Shown one piece after another: positions 48,281-58,625 of a stretch of DNA of 64,000 nt. Numbering within the stretch: position 1 is the first letter of the stretch; each line of letters opens with the position of its first letter. A model generated the notes under the pieces. That model saw only the letters and a program-made list of their open reading frames with translations. It did no database searches and had not been told where the DNA came from. This DNA is from Siphonodentalium dalli. Lineage: Eukaryota; Mollusca; Scaphopoda; Gadilida; Siphonodentaliidae. The translations under genes and the position numbers were made by a program. The DNA is taken from NCBI GenBank assembly GCA_032622095.1, contig CP136068.1:152173151-152237150 (forward strand), read 5' to 3'.

Positions 48281-48679
48281 CAAGCCTGAGTTTAGTGTGT
48301 CTGTCATTTGCAGAATGAGGTCCCTAGAGGGTGAATTTAGTGATGCTTTCCCGCACGGTGGGCTAGCATCACCAAATTCACCATCCGGGGACCTCATTCT
48401 GCTTAGGCCTCAATTGGTATGGGAGATCTAGGATCAGATTGAAGTTCTCCAGTTGAATTTTGTGATGTTCACCCATTAGTCACCTCGATTATGCATTTTA
48501 TCTTCTGCAATTTATGGGATATAGACACTCAACATAAGGGAAAAAGTAACTAAAAAAATATTTTAACGAGGCTATAGATACTTCCCAGAAGTTGAGGCCT
48601 AAGCAGAATAAGGTTCCCAGAGGGTGAATTTGGTGATGCTATCCCGCTATGCAAATGACAGACTCTAAACTCAGACTTG
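48281..48679. mobile_element. hAT-type MITE (family C, long form), 399 bp
   Basis: Ends CAAGCCTGAGTTTAG and CTAAACTCAGACTTG. Flanks GCCATGAT (48273-48280) and ACCACGAT (48680-48687) agree at 6 of 8 bases. The right half is internally deleted (GCTATCCCGCTATG joins directly to CAAATGACAG). Confidence 0.75.
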
Positions 48680-48702
48680 ACCACGATGACCATACAACTG
48701 AG

Positions 48703-48807
48703 GAGAGCTTTCCGATGAATGGCAACAAGCCATATTTCCGACTAAATCCTGAAAAGTTACCCATAATTCTGCTGTGTTTAAGGAGTCGATTACTTAGTGC
48801 ATTACTG
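48703..48807. mobile_element. mariner-like MITE (family F), right half
   Basis: From AGAGCTTTCCGATGAATGGC to GCATTACTG|TA. The left arm is missing. Matches the right arm of the copy at 50829. Confidence 0.75.
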
Positions 48808-49289
48808 TAGTTTTGTCCTCACAACCCGCAGCCAAGTGTTCATTTTTCTCTGAAGTCAGTGTCTACGTGGTTGTGGTTTTACTTCTTTCGAGGTCATTTC
48901 AATTATGTCTATAACTACATGTATTTCAATATCAGAATATTTATTTAGAGCATATATTGCATATAGACACTCATCTTCACAACAGATAGATGATGCAGTT
49001 ATGATTTACACAATGTAAGTCTGCCGTGATGTTGTTTATATACAATACTCATGTATCCTCAGGAACGATTAACAACTCAAACTGTCATTAGATCCAAGAA
49101 TTTTACGAAAATATTTTTGTCAGTGTTGAATTCGCGCAGCTAGGTGCACGAATCCAAAGCAAGCATATTCAAAACTGAGCAAAAAATAGTAAAATACCAT
49201 TTTCCGAGATGTAATATAGTTTCAGTGTTATGAAAATTAATCCAAATTGCATGTTTATTTCTTTTATATTTTATTACACATTTTCATGG
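48808..49289. other. No recognised feature
   Basis: AT-rich DNA, probably upstream extension of repeat family E. No coding frame. Confidence 0.3.
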
Positions 49290-49610
49290 GGCAGAATGTT
49301 AAAGATGTGGGCGGCCTTAGCGGTGGGTATAAAATAGTCACATCTGCTAAAACTGATGTATAATGCGCTTGAATCTAAATAAGGAAATGACTCAAAATTG
49401 TGACTGCTTATAAACAATCCACTCGCTTTTTGTGAGAAACTAAACAACACTCGACCTATATTTACTCGGACACAAAGCATGTTATGTGAATAATATTGCA
49501 TTCATATCATCATTATGCTATACTATTAGTATATTCTTGAGGAAATTATCATAATTTGATAAATGTTATTTCTAAATTATAACCTAAATATGCATGCGGT
49601 GCCTGAGAAT
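49290..49610 (-). repeat. Dispersed repeat family E, copy 2 (inverted)
   Basis: Reverse-complement match to 40870-41250, including TTGAGGAAATTATCATAATT and GATGTGGGCGGCC. The frame on the minus strand here is not supported as a gene. Confidence 0.65.
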
Positions 49611-49939
49611 GCAACATTTTAATGACTTAAAAAAGCATGTACATTCTATTAAAAAAAATTAAAAACTCGTTTTTCATAATTTGTTATTTGATTTTGAGAA
49701 GATGGACCACATCAAACATATAATGGACCTGAATTAACTCCTGCCGTACGGTTTTAAAGATGGTCCATCTCTTCCTAAACAAGTTTTATATAGTTTCCTG
49801 GATATAAAGTAATAGATATGAGTCGAAGACACCTGTCAGGAATGAAATTGTGTTAACTCTCTTATGTTGGCTTGTATTTGTGCACACTGCACAGTACTAT
49901 ACTATGAGACTATGGGTATCCATTCATATTGATATTTTA

Positions 49940-50110
49940 ATAAAAGTAATCAAAAAAGTAATCAAAATGTAATCATGATTACAGGTACTTTTTAAAGTAA
50001 TCGTTTACTTGTAATAAAAAAATGTCATGATTACTGATTACAGGTGTTTACTCCAAATTGTGTAATCGATTACTTTGATTACAATTACTGATTACGATTA
50101 CCCCAACCCT
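49940..50110. mobile_element. hAT-like element, right end only
   Basis: Subterminal repeats of GTAATCA / TGATTAC lead to a CCAACCCTG terminus at about 50101-50109, similar to the hAT end at 34693-34701. No matching CAGGGTTGG left end was found. Confidence 0.5.
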
Positions 50111-50225
50111 GGTCAGGATACAATGCTTCTATCAAATAATATTGATATTTTCTTATATAATGCGATAATCAAGTGGGATATTTTTTTGTTACTATTTTAG
50201 AATTTTAAATAGAATTATACCACAT

Positions 50226-50664
50226 CAGCCCTGGGAATTAGCCTAGGAAATAGGCAATGCCTAGGTAAAAGCAGAGGCAAAATCAGTTTGCCTAGGCAAT
50301 TATATTGCCTGGGTAAAACAAGTTCATTGGGTGACTAATTTTGTGTCTATCATAAATAGAACCTCTTTAGCCAAAATGACTTCCTTAAATCAATCTTTAC
50401 ATATATTGTCCTAAAATTGTATCCATGGCACTGGGCCATTAACTAGCTACCCATAAGGGCACTAGTTTTTTAGGTAATTTGTGGAATGTATATATATGAT
50501 TAGTGGCCAGGAAATGTTCTCCAAAATAACTAAGCATTTCAGGTTATTATTGAATCATATTGATTTGAGATGGCAATATTGTTGCAAAATCGCCTAGGTA
50601 AAATCTGTTTTTGCCTAGGCCGATTTCTTTCACCTAGGCAAATTTTCCTTAATTCCCCGGGCTG
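50226..50664. mobile_element. Non-autonomous element with CAGCCC ends, 439 bp
   Basis: Ends CAGCCCTGGGAATTA and TAATTCCCCGGGCTG. Flanking direct repeat CCACAT at 50220-50225 and 50665-50670. Interior has several palindromic GCCTAGGC motifs. A 6-bp duplication is unusual (hAT gives 8), so the superfamily is left open. Confidence 0.65.
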
Positions 50665-50828
50665 CCACATGGTATGCTTTCAATGAATGTGAGCCGTAAA
50701 ATGTCGCAAATTGATTGCATTGATTACAGTAACAGGAACTCCTCCATTGTTAAAATAAGGGAGAAGATATTTCCGTCACAGTCAGACTCCTTGCTGTAGC
50801 TTCTTTTTGGTGTTTATGAATACATGTA

Positions 50829-51042
50829 CAGTAATGCCCTAAGTAATCGACTCCATAACCACCAGCAGAATTATGGGTAACTTTTCAGGATTTAGTCGGA
50901 AATATGGCTTGTTGCCATTCATCGGAAAGCTCACCCCGAGAGCTTTCCGATGAATGGCAACAAGCCATATTTCCGACTAAATCCTGAAATGTTACCCATA
51001 ATTCTGCTGTGGTTATGGAGTCGATTACTTAGGGCATTACTG
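50829..51042. mobile_element. mariner-like MITE (family F), 214 bp
   Basis: CAGTAATGCCCTAAGTAATC ... AGGGCATTACTG between TA dinucleotides (50827-50828, 51043-51044). Longest copy in the window, with the extra GCCATTCATCGGAAAGCTC arms around a CACCCCG centre. Confidence 0.87.
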
Positions 51043-51271
51043 TATATTATACAAGAAGAATTCTATAAAATCAATATTAATTGATAAAAGCGTATCCGCA
51101 CAGGGGTCTTCGGTTCATGTTTATTATTTTATACCCCAGAAACTATATAAAACTTGTTATAGGAAGAGATAGACCATCTTTAGAAGCATGATGACAGTCA
51201 AAAGAAATGAGGAGTCATTTGTCTGGACATTCAGCTAATGTTTAACCCTTTACCCAACAGAACGGCCCTGT

Positions 51272-51340
51272 GCCAATGCATTCTCTTATATATGCGAGTC
51301 GACCATAGGTCGCCTCGCATATATAAGAGAATGCATTGGC
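51272..51340. repeat. 69-bp hairpin module (copy 2 of 3)
   Basis: GCCAATGCATTCTCTTATAT ... ATATAAGAGAATGCATTGGC around CGAGTCGACCATAGGTCGCC. Confidence 0.88.
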
Positions 51341-51419
51341 TTAACACATTAAAAATTATAAAATTGTTAAAGAATGTAAGAAAAAATGGTAAAAAGTTTT
51401 TTAAAAAGATTTTTTTTAG

Positions 51420-51488
51420 GCCAATGCATTCTCTTATATATGCGAGGCGACCTATGGTCGACTCGCATATATAAGAGAATGCATTGGC
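51420..51488. repeat. 69-bp hairpin module (copy 3 of 3)
   Basis: Reverse complement of 51272-51340, with centre GGCGACCTATGGTCGAC. The two are separated by about 80 bp of AT-rich sequence. Confidence 0.88.
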
Positions 51489-51839
51489 ACAGGGCATAAC
51501 TGTAACTATCACAATGTGGTCAAGGAGCCGGTTCCAATGATATCCATATTTGTATGGTTCTATTGAGACAGACCGAAGATATTTTAGGCTGTTGAAGCTT
51601 TATTTGGCCGGTTTTGGCCGGTTTGTTGGGTAAAGGGTTAACCCTTAGAACGGTAGAACGACATTTATGTTGCTGTATGGTTGGCGGGTGGAATGTCATT
51701 TATGTCATTTACGGTAGTCATATCCCTGCAATTGAGTCAATTGCAATCAAGCAACTACTCCCCAGCGAGCATCCAGTTATCAAAGGGTGAAGGCTAATCT
51801 GGTAGACCCTGACACATAGACCATAAAAAATAACTACCT

Positions 51840-51921
51840 ATACGGGATAGCGACATTAAATTCACCCTCTGGGGGATCCTCATTCTGCAAATGTCAGACA
51901 TACTATCCGGTCTTAGGCTTG
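51840..51921. mobile_element. Family C MITE, right-end fragment
   Basis: Contains AAATTCACCCTCTGGG, CTCATTCTGCAAATGTCAGA and ends TTAGGCTTG. The left part is absent. Confidence 0.6.
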
Positions 51922-52012
51922 ATTGTGGACCGGTGCATTCCTGCTGTGTATGGGGCTCTGCAAGCAATGTTGGTGATTTGTTATACTCCCACAAAACAAA
52001 GTGCATGCTGGA

Positions 52013-52453
52013 CAAGCCTGCAAATAGTGTGCCTGTCATTTGCAGAATGAGGTCCCCAGAAGGTGAATTTAGTGATGCTATCCCACATAGCGGGCTAGCA
52101 TCACCAAATTCACCCTCTGGAGACCTCATTCTGCTTAGGCCTCATCTTCTGTGAAGTATCTGTTGTATCAAATCAACATTGGTTTTAGTTACTTTTTCCC
52201 TTCTGGGAAGTTTCTATATCCCCTCATTTTCAGAAGATAAAATTCATAATCGAGGTGCCCAATGGGTGAACATCACCCACTTCAACTGGGAACTTCATTC
52301 TGATCTTGATCCATAGCAGTTGATGGCCTAAGCAGAATGAGGTCCCCAGAGGGTGAATTTAGTAATGCTAGCCCGCTTTGTGGGATAGCGTCACTAAATT
52401 CACCCTCTGGGGACCTCATTCTGCAAATGACAGACACACTATTTGCAGACTTG
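52013..52453. mobile_element. hAT-type MITE (family C, long form), 441 bp
   Basis: Ends CAAGCCTGCAAATAG and CTATTTGCAGACTTG. Perfect 8-bp target-site duplication ATGCTGGA at 52005-52012 and 52454-52461. Best-preserved long form; all the short frames in it are palindrome by-products. Confidence 0.9.
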
Positions 52454-52461
52454 ATGCTGGA

Positions 52462-52887
52462 TATACTAGGTTGCATGCATCTGGTCCTTCATCCGTCTGT
52501 CTGTTTGTCAATATCTGTGCAGGCAAATATCATAGCCATTTGTTGTCGGATCACAATAAAATTTGGTTATGATGTTGGACATCCAGAGGTCTTTCAGAGA
52601 AGTATCCAATGTTTGCTCAAATTTTCTTTTCAAGAATTATTCCTCTTTGTTCATCTGGAAATGATAATTTTTCGTCCATCCAAACTAGTATCTCAGCCAT
52701 ATTTTATTGGATCTTAAAGGGACCCAATGCACTCGCAGTGGGTAAATGTGCAAAAGATACAAAACTGTGTATAATAGTCACTAATAAGAAGTACATTGAG
52801 AAATAGATAAACTTATATTCATTATATTCTCCATTTCTTGCATGGGATGAAAGGTAATTACTTCACCTCAGTATAACTGTCAGCATG
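52462..52887. other. No recognised gene; contains generic invertebrate repeat text
   Basis: Phrases such as CATCCGTCTGTCTGTTTGTC at 52490 belong to dispersed repeats with no clear borders. TTAAAGGGACCC at 52715 could start an element, but no matching end was found. Confidence 0.3.
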
Positions 52888-53560
52888 TGTGGAGTTTTCT
52901 CGGCAATAATGCCCAATGATTGAACATGAGGGAATTTCGGTGATTTTTCCAAATTTGTCGGCCATTGTGGGCGCCATTTTGGATTTGGGGGACTTTTATT
53001 TGGATGCAATATAAGGACAGTTATTCGACTAAGTGTTCCCAACTCACAATAGTAAGCAGGTGTGGAGTTGTCGTGAAAATAACTTTCACTGATGTTAAAA
53101 TCAGCGATTTTCGGCGATTTTTCTATTTCTGGTGGCCATTTTGGCCGCCATCTTGGATTTGGGTGAATATTCCTCAACTCGGGTATAAGAGGAGTCCTAG
53201 CCCGAGTATCTCCTGCACATATATAATCATGGCTGGAGTAATAATAGCAATAACACTCATTGATTCGAAACAGACATTGCGTTAGTTAGCGTCGTTTTGG
53301 CTTTGACCGGATTATACCGGCATTTGGGAAAACGTGATATCAGACAAAAATATCCATCAAGGAATATATATTATGGTCCCCGTGTGTTCGCCAATGACTC
53401 TTCTAGACAATAAATGTATAAAATCGCGTCAAGGTGCCAATATTTTCCCACAGAGACAAACGAAAGGTGGTGAAATGTCCGAAAAATAGCAATTTTTCAC
53501 ATTTCGGCGGCCATCTTGGCCGCCATATTGGAATTTTGTGTCGGATTTTTGGCTAATTTG
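52888..53560. repeat. Degenerate ~175-bp tandem repeat with GCCGCCATCTTGG motifs
   Basis: Two diverged units align at about 52888-53062 and 53063-53230 (GTGTGGAGTT..., GCGATTTTTC, GGCCATTTTGG). A further related block at 53500-53535 reads GGCGGCCATCTTGGCCGCCA + TATTGG. No coding potential supported. Confidence 0.6.
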
Positions 53561-53851
53561 TAAGGGTTGTATATTACCATAACGAATCGAACGGAAAACA
53601 AACCGCATGTGACATCTTCTTTACTATAACGGCGATCAAAGAGACCTGGTGCATATAAAAAAAAATGGCCGCCATGATGGACGCCATCTTGTCTGGAGTC
53701 TCTGCGGCCACTTTTTTTTCTTGTTAACAAGTGAAAAAAATTAGAGGAGACCTTAAGGAGTTAAGTCATGGGGGGGGGGGGGGTGCAGAGGTCTACCAAT
53801 ATCTCCTGGACTATCAGGCATTGCAATAAAAAGGCCTAATGCGGCCCTTTT
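53561..53851. other. No recognised feature; poly-G tract near 53770
   Basis: Contains GGCCGCCATGATGGACGCCA then TCTTG near 53667 and a run of 14 G at 53770-53783. Confidence 0.4.
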
Positions 53852-54500
53852 TAGCTCACCTGAGACAAAGTCTCCGGTGGAGCTATAGTCATCACTCCTC
53901 GTCCGTCCGTCTGTCTGTCCGTCAACTTTTTTTAAAACATCTTCTCCTCTGAAACTATCATACCGAATTGGTTCATATTTGGTGTGGATGTTCCCTAGGT
54001 GACTCTCATTCAGATTTGTTCAAATGAGGTCACCAAGTCAAATAGTTTTGATGTCAGGACCATAACTATTTTTCCACATAGTAATTCTTAAAACGACTTC
54101 TTTTCTGAAGTTGTCGGGCCGAATGGGTTCATATTTGGTATGAGGGTACCTTGGGTGACTGTGGTTCAGATTTGTTCAAATGAGGTCACTGGGTCAAATG
54201 TGGGTGGGGCTATGGACATAAATCTGAATTTTTGAATTTTTTTTTCAATTTAACTTATTGCTCAATTTAACCAAAAAAAAAAATATATATATATATATTT
54301 TATTTGTAATAAATAATTTTTTTTTTAATAAATAAAACTAAAAAAAACTCATTAAAATTTTGAAGAACCTATGACATTACATCTTTGGGAGGGGAGGGGA
54401 GGTACCTCTAGTCACTCCACTATATTTGGTTAAAATCAGGGGTTTGGGAGAAATCAGGAACAGACAGATGTACAGAAATGTTCAGTAAATGACTTTAAAT
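53852..54500 (+). repeat. Dispersed 'gctcacctgag' repeat with ~125-bp sub-units
   Basis: Begins TTTTTAGCTCACCTGAGACA then AAGTCTCCGGTGGAGCTATA (a fold-back start), followed by CCGTCCGTCTGTCTGTCCGT. It then has repeated units with GGTTCATATTTGGT, GGTGACT, CAGATTTGTTCAAATGAGGT + CACC. This text is abundant in mollusc genomes (from general knowledge, not searched). The end near 54420-54480 has GGTTAAAATCAGGGGTTTGG + GAGAAATCAGGAACAGAC. Confidence 0.65.
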
Positions 54501-54730
54501 CCTTGTATTCTCTACTACAGCAAGCCACCCATGTGCTCTGATGGACACATATTTATACAACTGGCAGATGGGTAGATAACATCTGCTGTGCCATAGTGCT
54601 TTCCATCCCCAGAGAGTGTAATTCATTTCATTTGTAATTTAACTGAGATTAATGGTGTTATCAATGAAGCACCCTTGTTGTTTACATTATCACTCAGTGG
54701 TCATTAAAATCAGATTAATTTCATTTTCTC

Positions 54731-55001
54731 CAAGTTTGAATTAAGAGTGTCTGGCATTTGTAGAATGAGGTTCCCAGAGGGTGAATTTAGGGGGTTGCTC
54801 CACACAGCAGGCTAGCATAACCAAATACACCCTCTGAGAACCTTATTCTGCTTAGGCCTCATCTTCTGGGAAGTATCTAGAGTCTCCAGATCTCATTCTG
54901 CTTAGGCCTCATCTTCTGTGAAGCTGTGCAGGATAGCGTCACTAAATTCACCCTCTGGGGACCTCATTCTGCAAATAACAGACAGACTATTTCAAGGCTT
55001 G
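54731..55001. mobile_element. Family C MITE, rearranged
   Basis: Left CAAGTTTGAATTAAGAGTGT (decayed end), right CTATTTCAAGGCTTG. Flanks ATTTTCTC and ATTGTATA agree at only 5 of 8. A CTCATTCTGCTTAGGCCTCA block is present twice (about 54840 and 54895), so it is internally rearranged. Confidence 0.6.
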
Positions 55002-55059
55002 ATTGTATAATACATTGTGTTGCTTGAGGCCAGACATGCACAATGTAGGAACAGACATG

Positions 55060-55300
55060 CTTTTAGTGATGCTATCCCACACAGCGGGCTATCATCACCA
55101 AATTCACCATCTGGAGACCTCATTCTGCTTAGGCCTCATCTTCTGGGAAGTATCTATAGTATCAAATTTACATTGTTGTTAGTTAAATTTCCCTTCTAGG
55201 AAGTTTCTATATCCCCTAATTTGCAGAAGATAAAATTCATAAATGAGGTGCCCAATGGGTGAATATCACCAACTTCAACTGGGGAAGTTAATTCTTATCC
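55060..55300. mobile_element. Family C MITE, left half of a long form
   Basis: From TTTAGTGATGCTATCCCACA to AACTTCAACTGGGGAAGTTA. The terminal CAAGCC end and the right half are missing. Confidence 0.6.
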
Positions 55301-55980
55301 TTTGTGAAAATGGGATCACAAAGTCAAATAAGGCCAGAGCAAGAGACTTAACTATTTCACTACATAGTAATTCTTAAAATATGTTTGCAAGAACTAGTTG
55401 GCTTATATAGAATGGAATGTTCTTCCTTGACTGCAATGCAGATTTTTTTTAATGGGGTCACCTGGTCAAATAGGGGCCAAGCGAAGGACAGTTTCCCTCT
55501 TAATATGCTTCCTTCACAAGGACCATCAGGTCTATTTTACTAATATTTATGATATGTATGAAGGGTTCTTTGGTGTCTGGGATTCAAATTTATTCAGATG
55601 GGGTCACCAGGTTAAATAGGGTGGGAGAATTACTATAGAGACATATAGTTATGTCCCTGGTCCCACCGTGGGACCAGGGACATAACTATATGTCTCTATA
55701 GTAATTCTTAAAATGTCTTCTCAAGAGAGTTTGGACTATTTAGCTTTAATACATATAGTATGGAGGAATCAGGAGGATCCTTTAGTGACTGAGATTCAGA
55801 TTTGTTAAAATGAGGTCAACCTGTCAAGAAATGGCAGGCTATGGGGAGTTAACACTTTTGTGTCCAATAAAATCATCGAAATACCAAATTCATTAAAACA
55901 TCTACCTTGGAACCACCTGACTGATTGGTCTGACATACATGTATTGTGTTTTGGGTCCATGGATAATTGGGCTTCAAACA
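55301..55980 (+). repeat. Diverged 'gctcacctgag'-type sub-units
   Basis: Units of about 125-200 bp with GTAATTCTTAAAAT, GATTCAGATTTGTT, AATGGGGTCACC and GTCAAATAGG repeat the internal part of the element at 53852. Contains a perfect long palindrome at 55626-55708. Confidence 0.6.
55626..55708. repeat. Perfect 40-bp palindrome with 3-nt loop
   Basis: AGAATTACTATAGAGACATA then TAGTTATGTCCCTGGTCCCA, loop CCG, then the exact reverse complement. Other copies of this repeat unit lack the second arm, so it looks like an inverted duplication of one arm. Confidence 0.92.
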
Positions 55981-56529
55981 TGTTTAAATGGTTTTAGAAA
56001 AAGGCGCTTGTGAGATTGGAAATTTCCAACAATTGAGAAAGTTTGAGGTGTCGGTTGTGAAATTCCAACCTAAGACTTGGGAGTCTGGAGCCCGGTCGGG
56101 AGGGGACTTGTTGAGCTGGAGGAGGGGGGTGATCAGTAGTGTACAGTTGGCAATTTCAAGGTGGATTTTCACCAAGCTACATACTTGAAGTCTCTCTAGC
56201 CACATATCCTGTTTAAATCTACTTCTTTTAAAGTGATTATGAAAAGTGCTGACTGTTTTGGTCTCCAGAGTCCCAGTCTTATCAGTCTTTGCAGTCTGGT
56301 GAGCGACCCCACAGTCATTGACTGTCTTGTTATTTAATGCGGCGGGGCCTGAGAACCAAAACCTTTTCTTTTTTTGGCCTTACATGTATATATATGTATG
56401 TTGTTTTTTTTTAAGAAAAAAAAAGAAGAAAAACGTGTTTTTCCTTGAATTGATGGTATTAAGGAGTAGGTTATCTCATTCCATGCATGCTTTTATGAAT
56501 TCACATACCAACTTCGTATCTTTTGCATT
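55981..56529. other. No recognised feature
   Basis: Short frames on both strands at 55984-56205 and 56318-56536 show no domains. Poly-T and poly-A runs near 56365-56430. Confidence 0.35.
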
Positions 56530-57200
56530 ATTTTAATGCCAACAGTCATGACAAATTTCATAATGATCCGACTAAAGGTACGACTTATAGCCCATGCCAA
56601 AGGATTTAGTCATGCAAAGAGTAAAATCAAAGATGGCTGCCAGCGACCATGTTTTATGGCAGAATGACCCCCAAAATGACTCGCTCCCAACTACATGTCA
56701 ATATGAACATCCATGACAAATTTCAAGATGATCAGACAAACAGTTCGACCTGAAGCCCGTGCTAATGGGTTGAATTTTGAAATCCAAGATGGCCACTGGC
56801 AGCCATGTTTTTTGACAAATGATCCCAATATGACCCGTTCCCATCTACATGTCAATGTCAACAGCTATGAAAAATTTCATTATGATCCGACCAAAGGTAT
56901 GACCTGTAGCCAGTACCAAAGGATTTAGTCATTCAAAGAGTAAAATCCAAGATGGCTGCCAGCCACCATGTTTCATGGCCCAATGACCCCAAAATGACTT
57001 GTTCCCATCTACATGTACATGTCAATGTCAACAGCTATGAAAAATTTCATAATGATCCAACTAAAGGTACGACCTGTAGCCAGTACCAAAGGATTTTTTT
57101 GATGGATCACACACACAAACACAGATACACACAAACACGGACGACGGATACCAAGCCATGGCAATAGCTCAAACTTTACAAAGTAAAGTTGAGCTAAAAA
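56530..57200 (+). mobile_element. Family D element, left-truncated
   Basis: About four ~163-bp units (GTCATGCAAAGAGTAAAATC, AAAGATGGCTGCC, CATGACAAATTTC...ATGATC) and the same right edge as the copy at 44700 (CCATGGCAATAGCTCAAACT then TTACAAAGTAAAGTTGAGC). Confidence 0.7.
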
Positions 57201-57232
57201 TGGCTTAGCTGGACTACTATTTCTTCAACATT

Positions 57233-58300
57233 TTGTGATATCATATATTCAATTTTGTGATATCACTAATTCCATTTTGTCATATCTTAAAATCATTTTG
57301 TGATATCACTAATTCTCCAACATTTTATGATATCACAACATCGTGTTATTGATATCACTAAATACTTACTATTTTGTGATATCCAAAAATGAATTTATGA
57401 TATCACAAATTGGATTTATTGATATCTTAAAATCATTTAATGATATCATATATTTGATTTTGGCACCCTTGAGTCCGTGAATTAATGATATCATAAAATT
57501 GAATATGTGATATCATAAAATAACTAATAGTTATTAATATCACAATATAAATATATGATATCACTAATTCGAATAAGGATATCATAAAATGAATTTAAGA
57601 TATCATAAAATCGAATATATGATATCACAAAATAGAAAGTATTTAGTATATCAATAATTCTATTTTGTGATATCATAAATTCATTTTATGATATCAATAA
57701 ATATTTTATGATATAACAAAATGCATTTAGTGATGTCAATAAATATTTTATGATATAACAAAATGGAATTATTGATATCACAAAATGAATATAAGGTATC
57801 ACAAATTCGAATAAGTGATATCCCGAAATGAATATATGATATCATAAAATCGAATATGTGATATCACTAAATGCCTCAAATTACAATTCTATGATATCAT
57901 ATATTTGATTTTGTAATATCATATATTCATATTGTGATATCACAAAATAAATTATTGATATCACACAATAGGTAATAAATAGAAGAACAACGCCCATACA
58001 TGGTGGGACTGAAGAACAACGCCCATACATGGTGGGACTGCACATTGATATCACAAAATTGAATTAGTGATATCACTAAATGCTTACTATTTTGTAATAT
58101 CAATAATTTGATGTTGTTATATAATAAAATGAAATTATGATATCAGTGTCACAAATTGGAATTGGTGATATCTTAAAATCATTTTGTGATATCCTAATAT
58201 ATTTAATTATATCATAAAATATTTAATGATATCATATATTCGATTTTGTGATATCATATATTTATTTGAGTTATTGATATCACAAAATAGATTATAAATA
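57233..58300. repeat. Dense cluster of palindromic TGATATCA motifs
   Basis: Several dozen (T/A)GATATCA-type motifs at irregular spacing, commonly 20-35 bp, separated by AAAAT/ATTTTG-type spacers. The 6-bp core GATATC is self-complementary. Interrupted at 57975-58042 by a 34-bp direct duplication (AGAACAACGCCCATACATGG + TGGGACTG, two copies). An earlier piece GAAGAACAACGCC-like recurs at 58301. No coding frame. Confidence 0.8.
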
Positions 58301-58466
58301 GAAGAACAACACCCCATAAAGATCCTACTCTTTTGTATGTATAGTCTATAGATAAAGTTTCTATGATGGTTATCATGTCACACAATTACCCCCCCCCCCC
58401 CTCCTCTTTCCCAAGTTTATAAGTATTGTCACAAACTCGCGACCATATTGGATCCACCAGATCCGG

Positions 58467-58625
58467 TTCCGTGGTTTTAGTGCTACAGGTCAAAGTTCTG
58501 GAGTACCATTTCCATATATGGAAGTCATGAATATTCAAAAGCTCTATATATGGAAATGCTACTCCAGAACTTTGATCTGTATATAGCACTAAACCACGGA
58601 ATAGCACTAAAACCATGGAACCGGG
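58467..58625. repeat. Imperfect fold-back around 58530
   Basis: CCGTGGTTTTAGTGCTACAG ... GGTCAAAGTTCTGGAGTA, CATTTCCATATATGG pairs with CCATATATGGAAATG-like text ... TACTCCAGAACTTTGATCTG ... AGCACTAAACCACGG. A further CATTTCCATATACATGTATG copy lies at 58691. The frame on the minus strand is a by-product. Confidence 0.6.

Larger units (their letters stand above)
49753..51187. mobile_element. Possible composite region bounded by inverted repeats
   Basis: About 45 bp at 49753-49800 (AAAGATGGTCCATCTCTTCC then TAAACAAGTTTTATATAGTTTCC) is the near reverse complement of 51133-51187. Between them lie a hAT remnant, an intact CAGCCC-ended element and a mariner-like MITE. This may be one older element colonised by others; borders are uncertain. 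Confidence 0.4.
51246..51637. mobile_element. piggyBac-like MITE with two internal hairpins, 392 bp
   Basis: Terminal repeats CCCTTTACCCAACAGAACGG and CCGGTTTGTTGGGTAAAGGG (two mismatches), between TTAA at 51242-51245 and 51638-51641. Inside are two perfect hairpins (51272-51340, 51420-51488) that are reverse complements of each other, with matching CCCTGT / ACAGGG flanks. It can therefore fold at two levels. Confidence 0.82.

Noticed and set aside
49838-50117. GTCAGGA direct repeat as a target duplication of the hAT remnant
   Set aside because: The left copy is not followed by a CAGGGTTGG-type end, so the match is probably chance.
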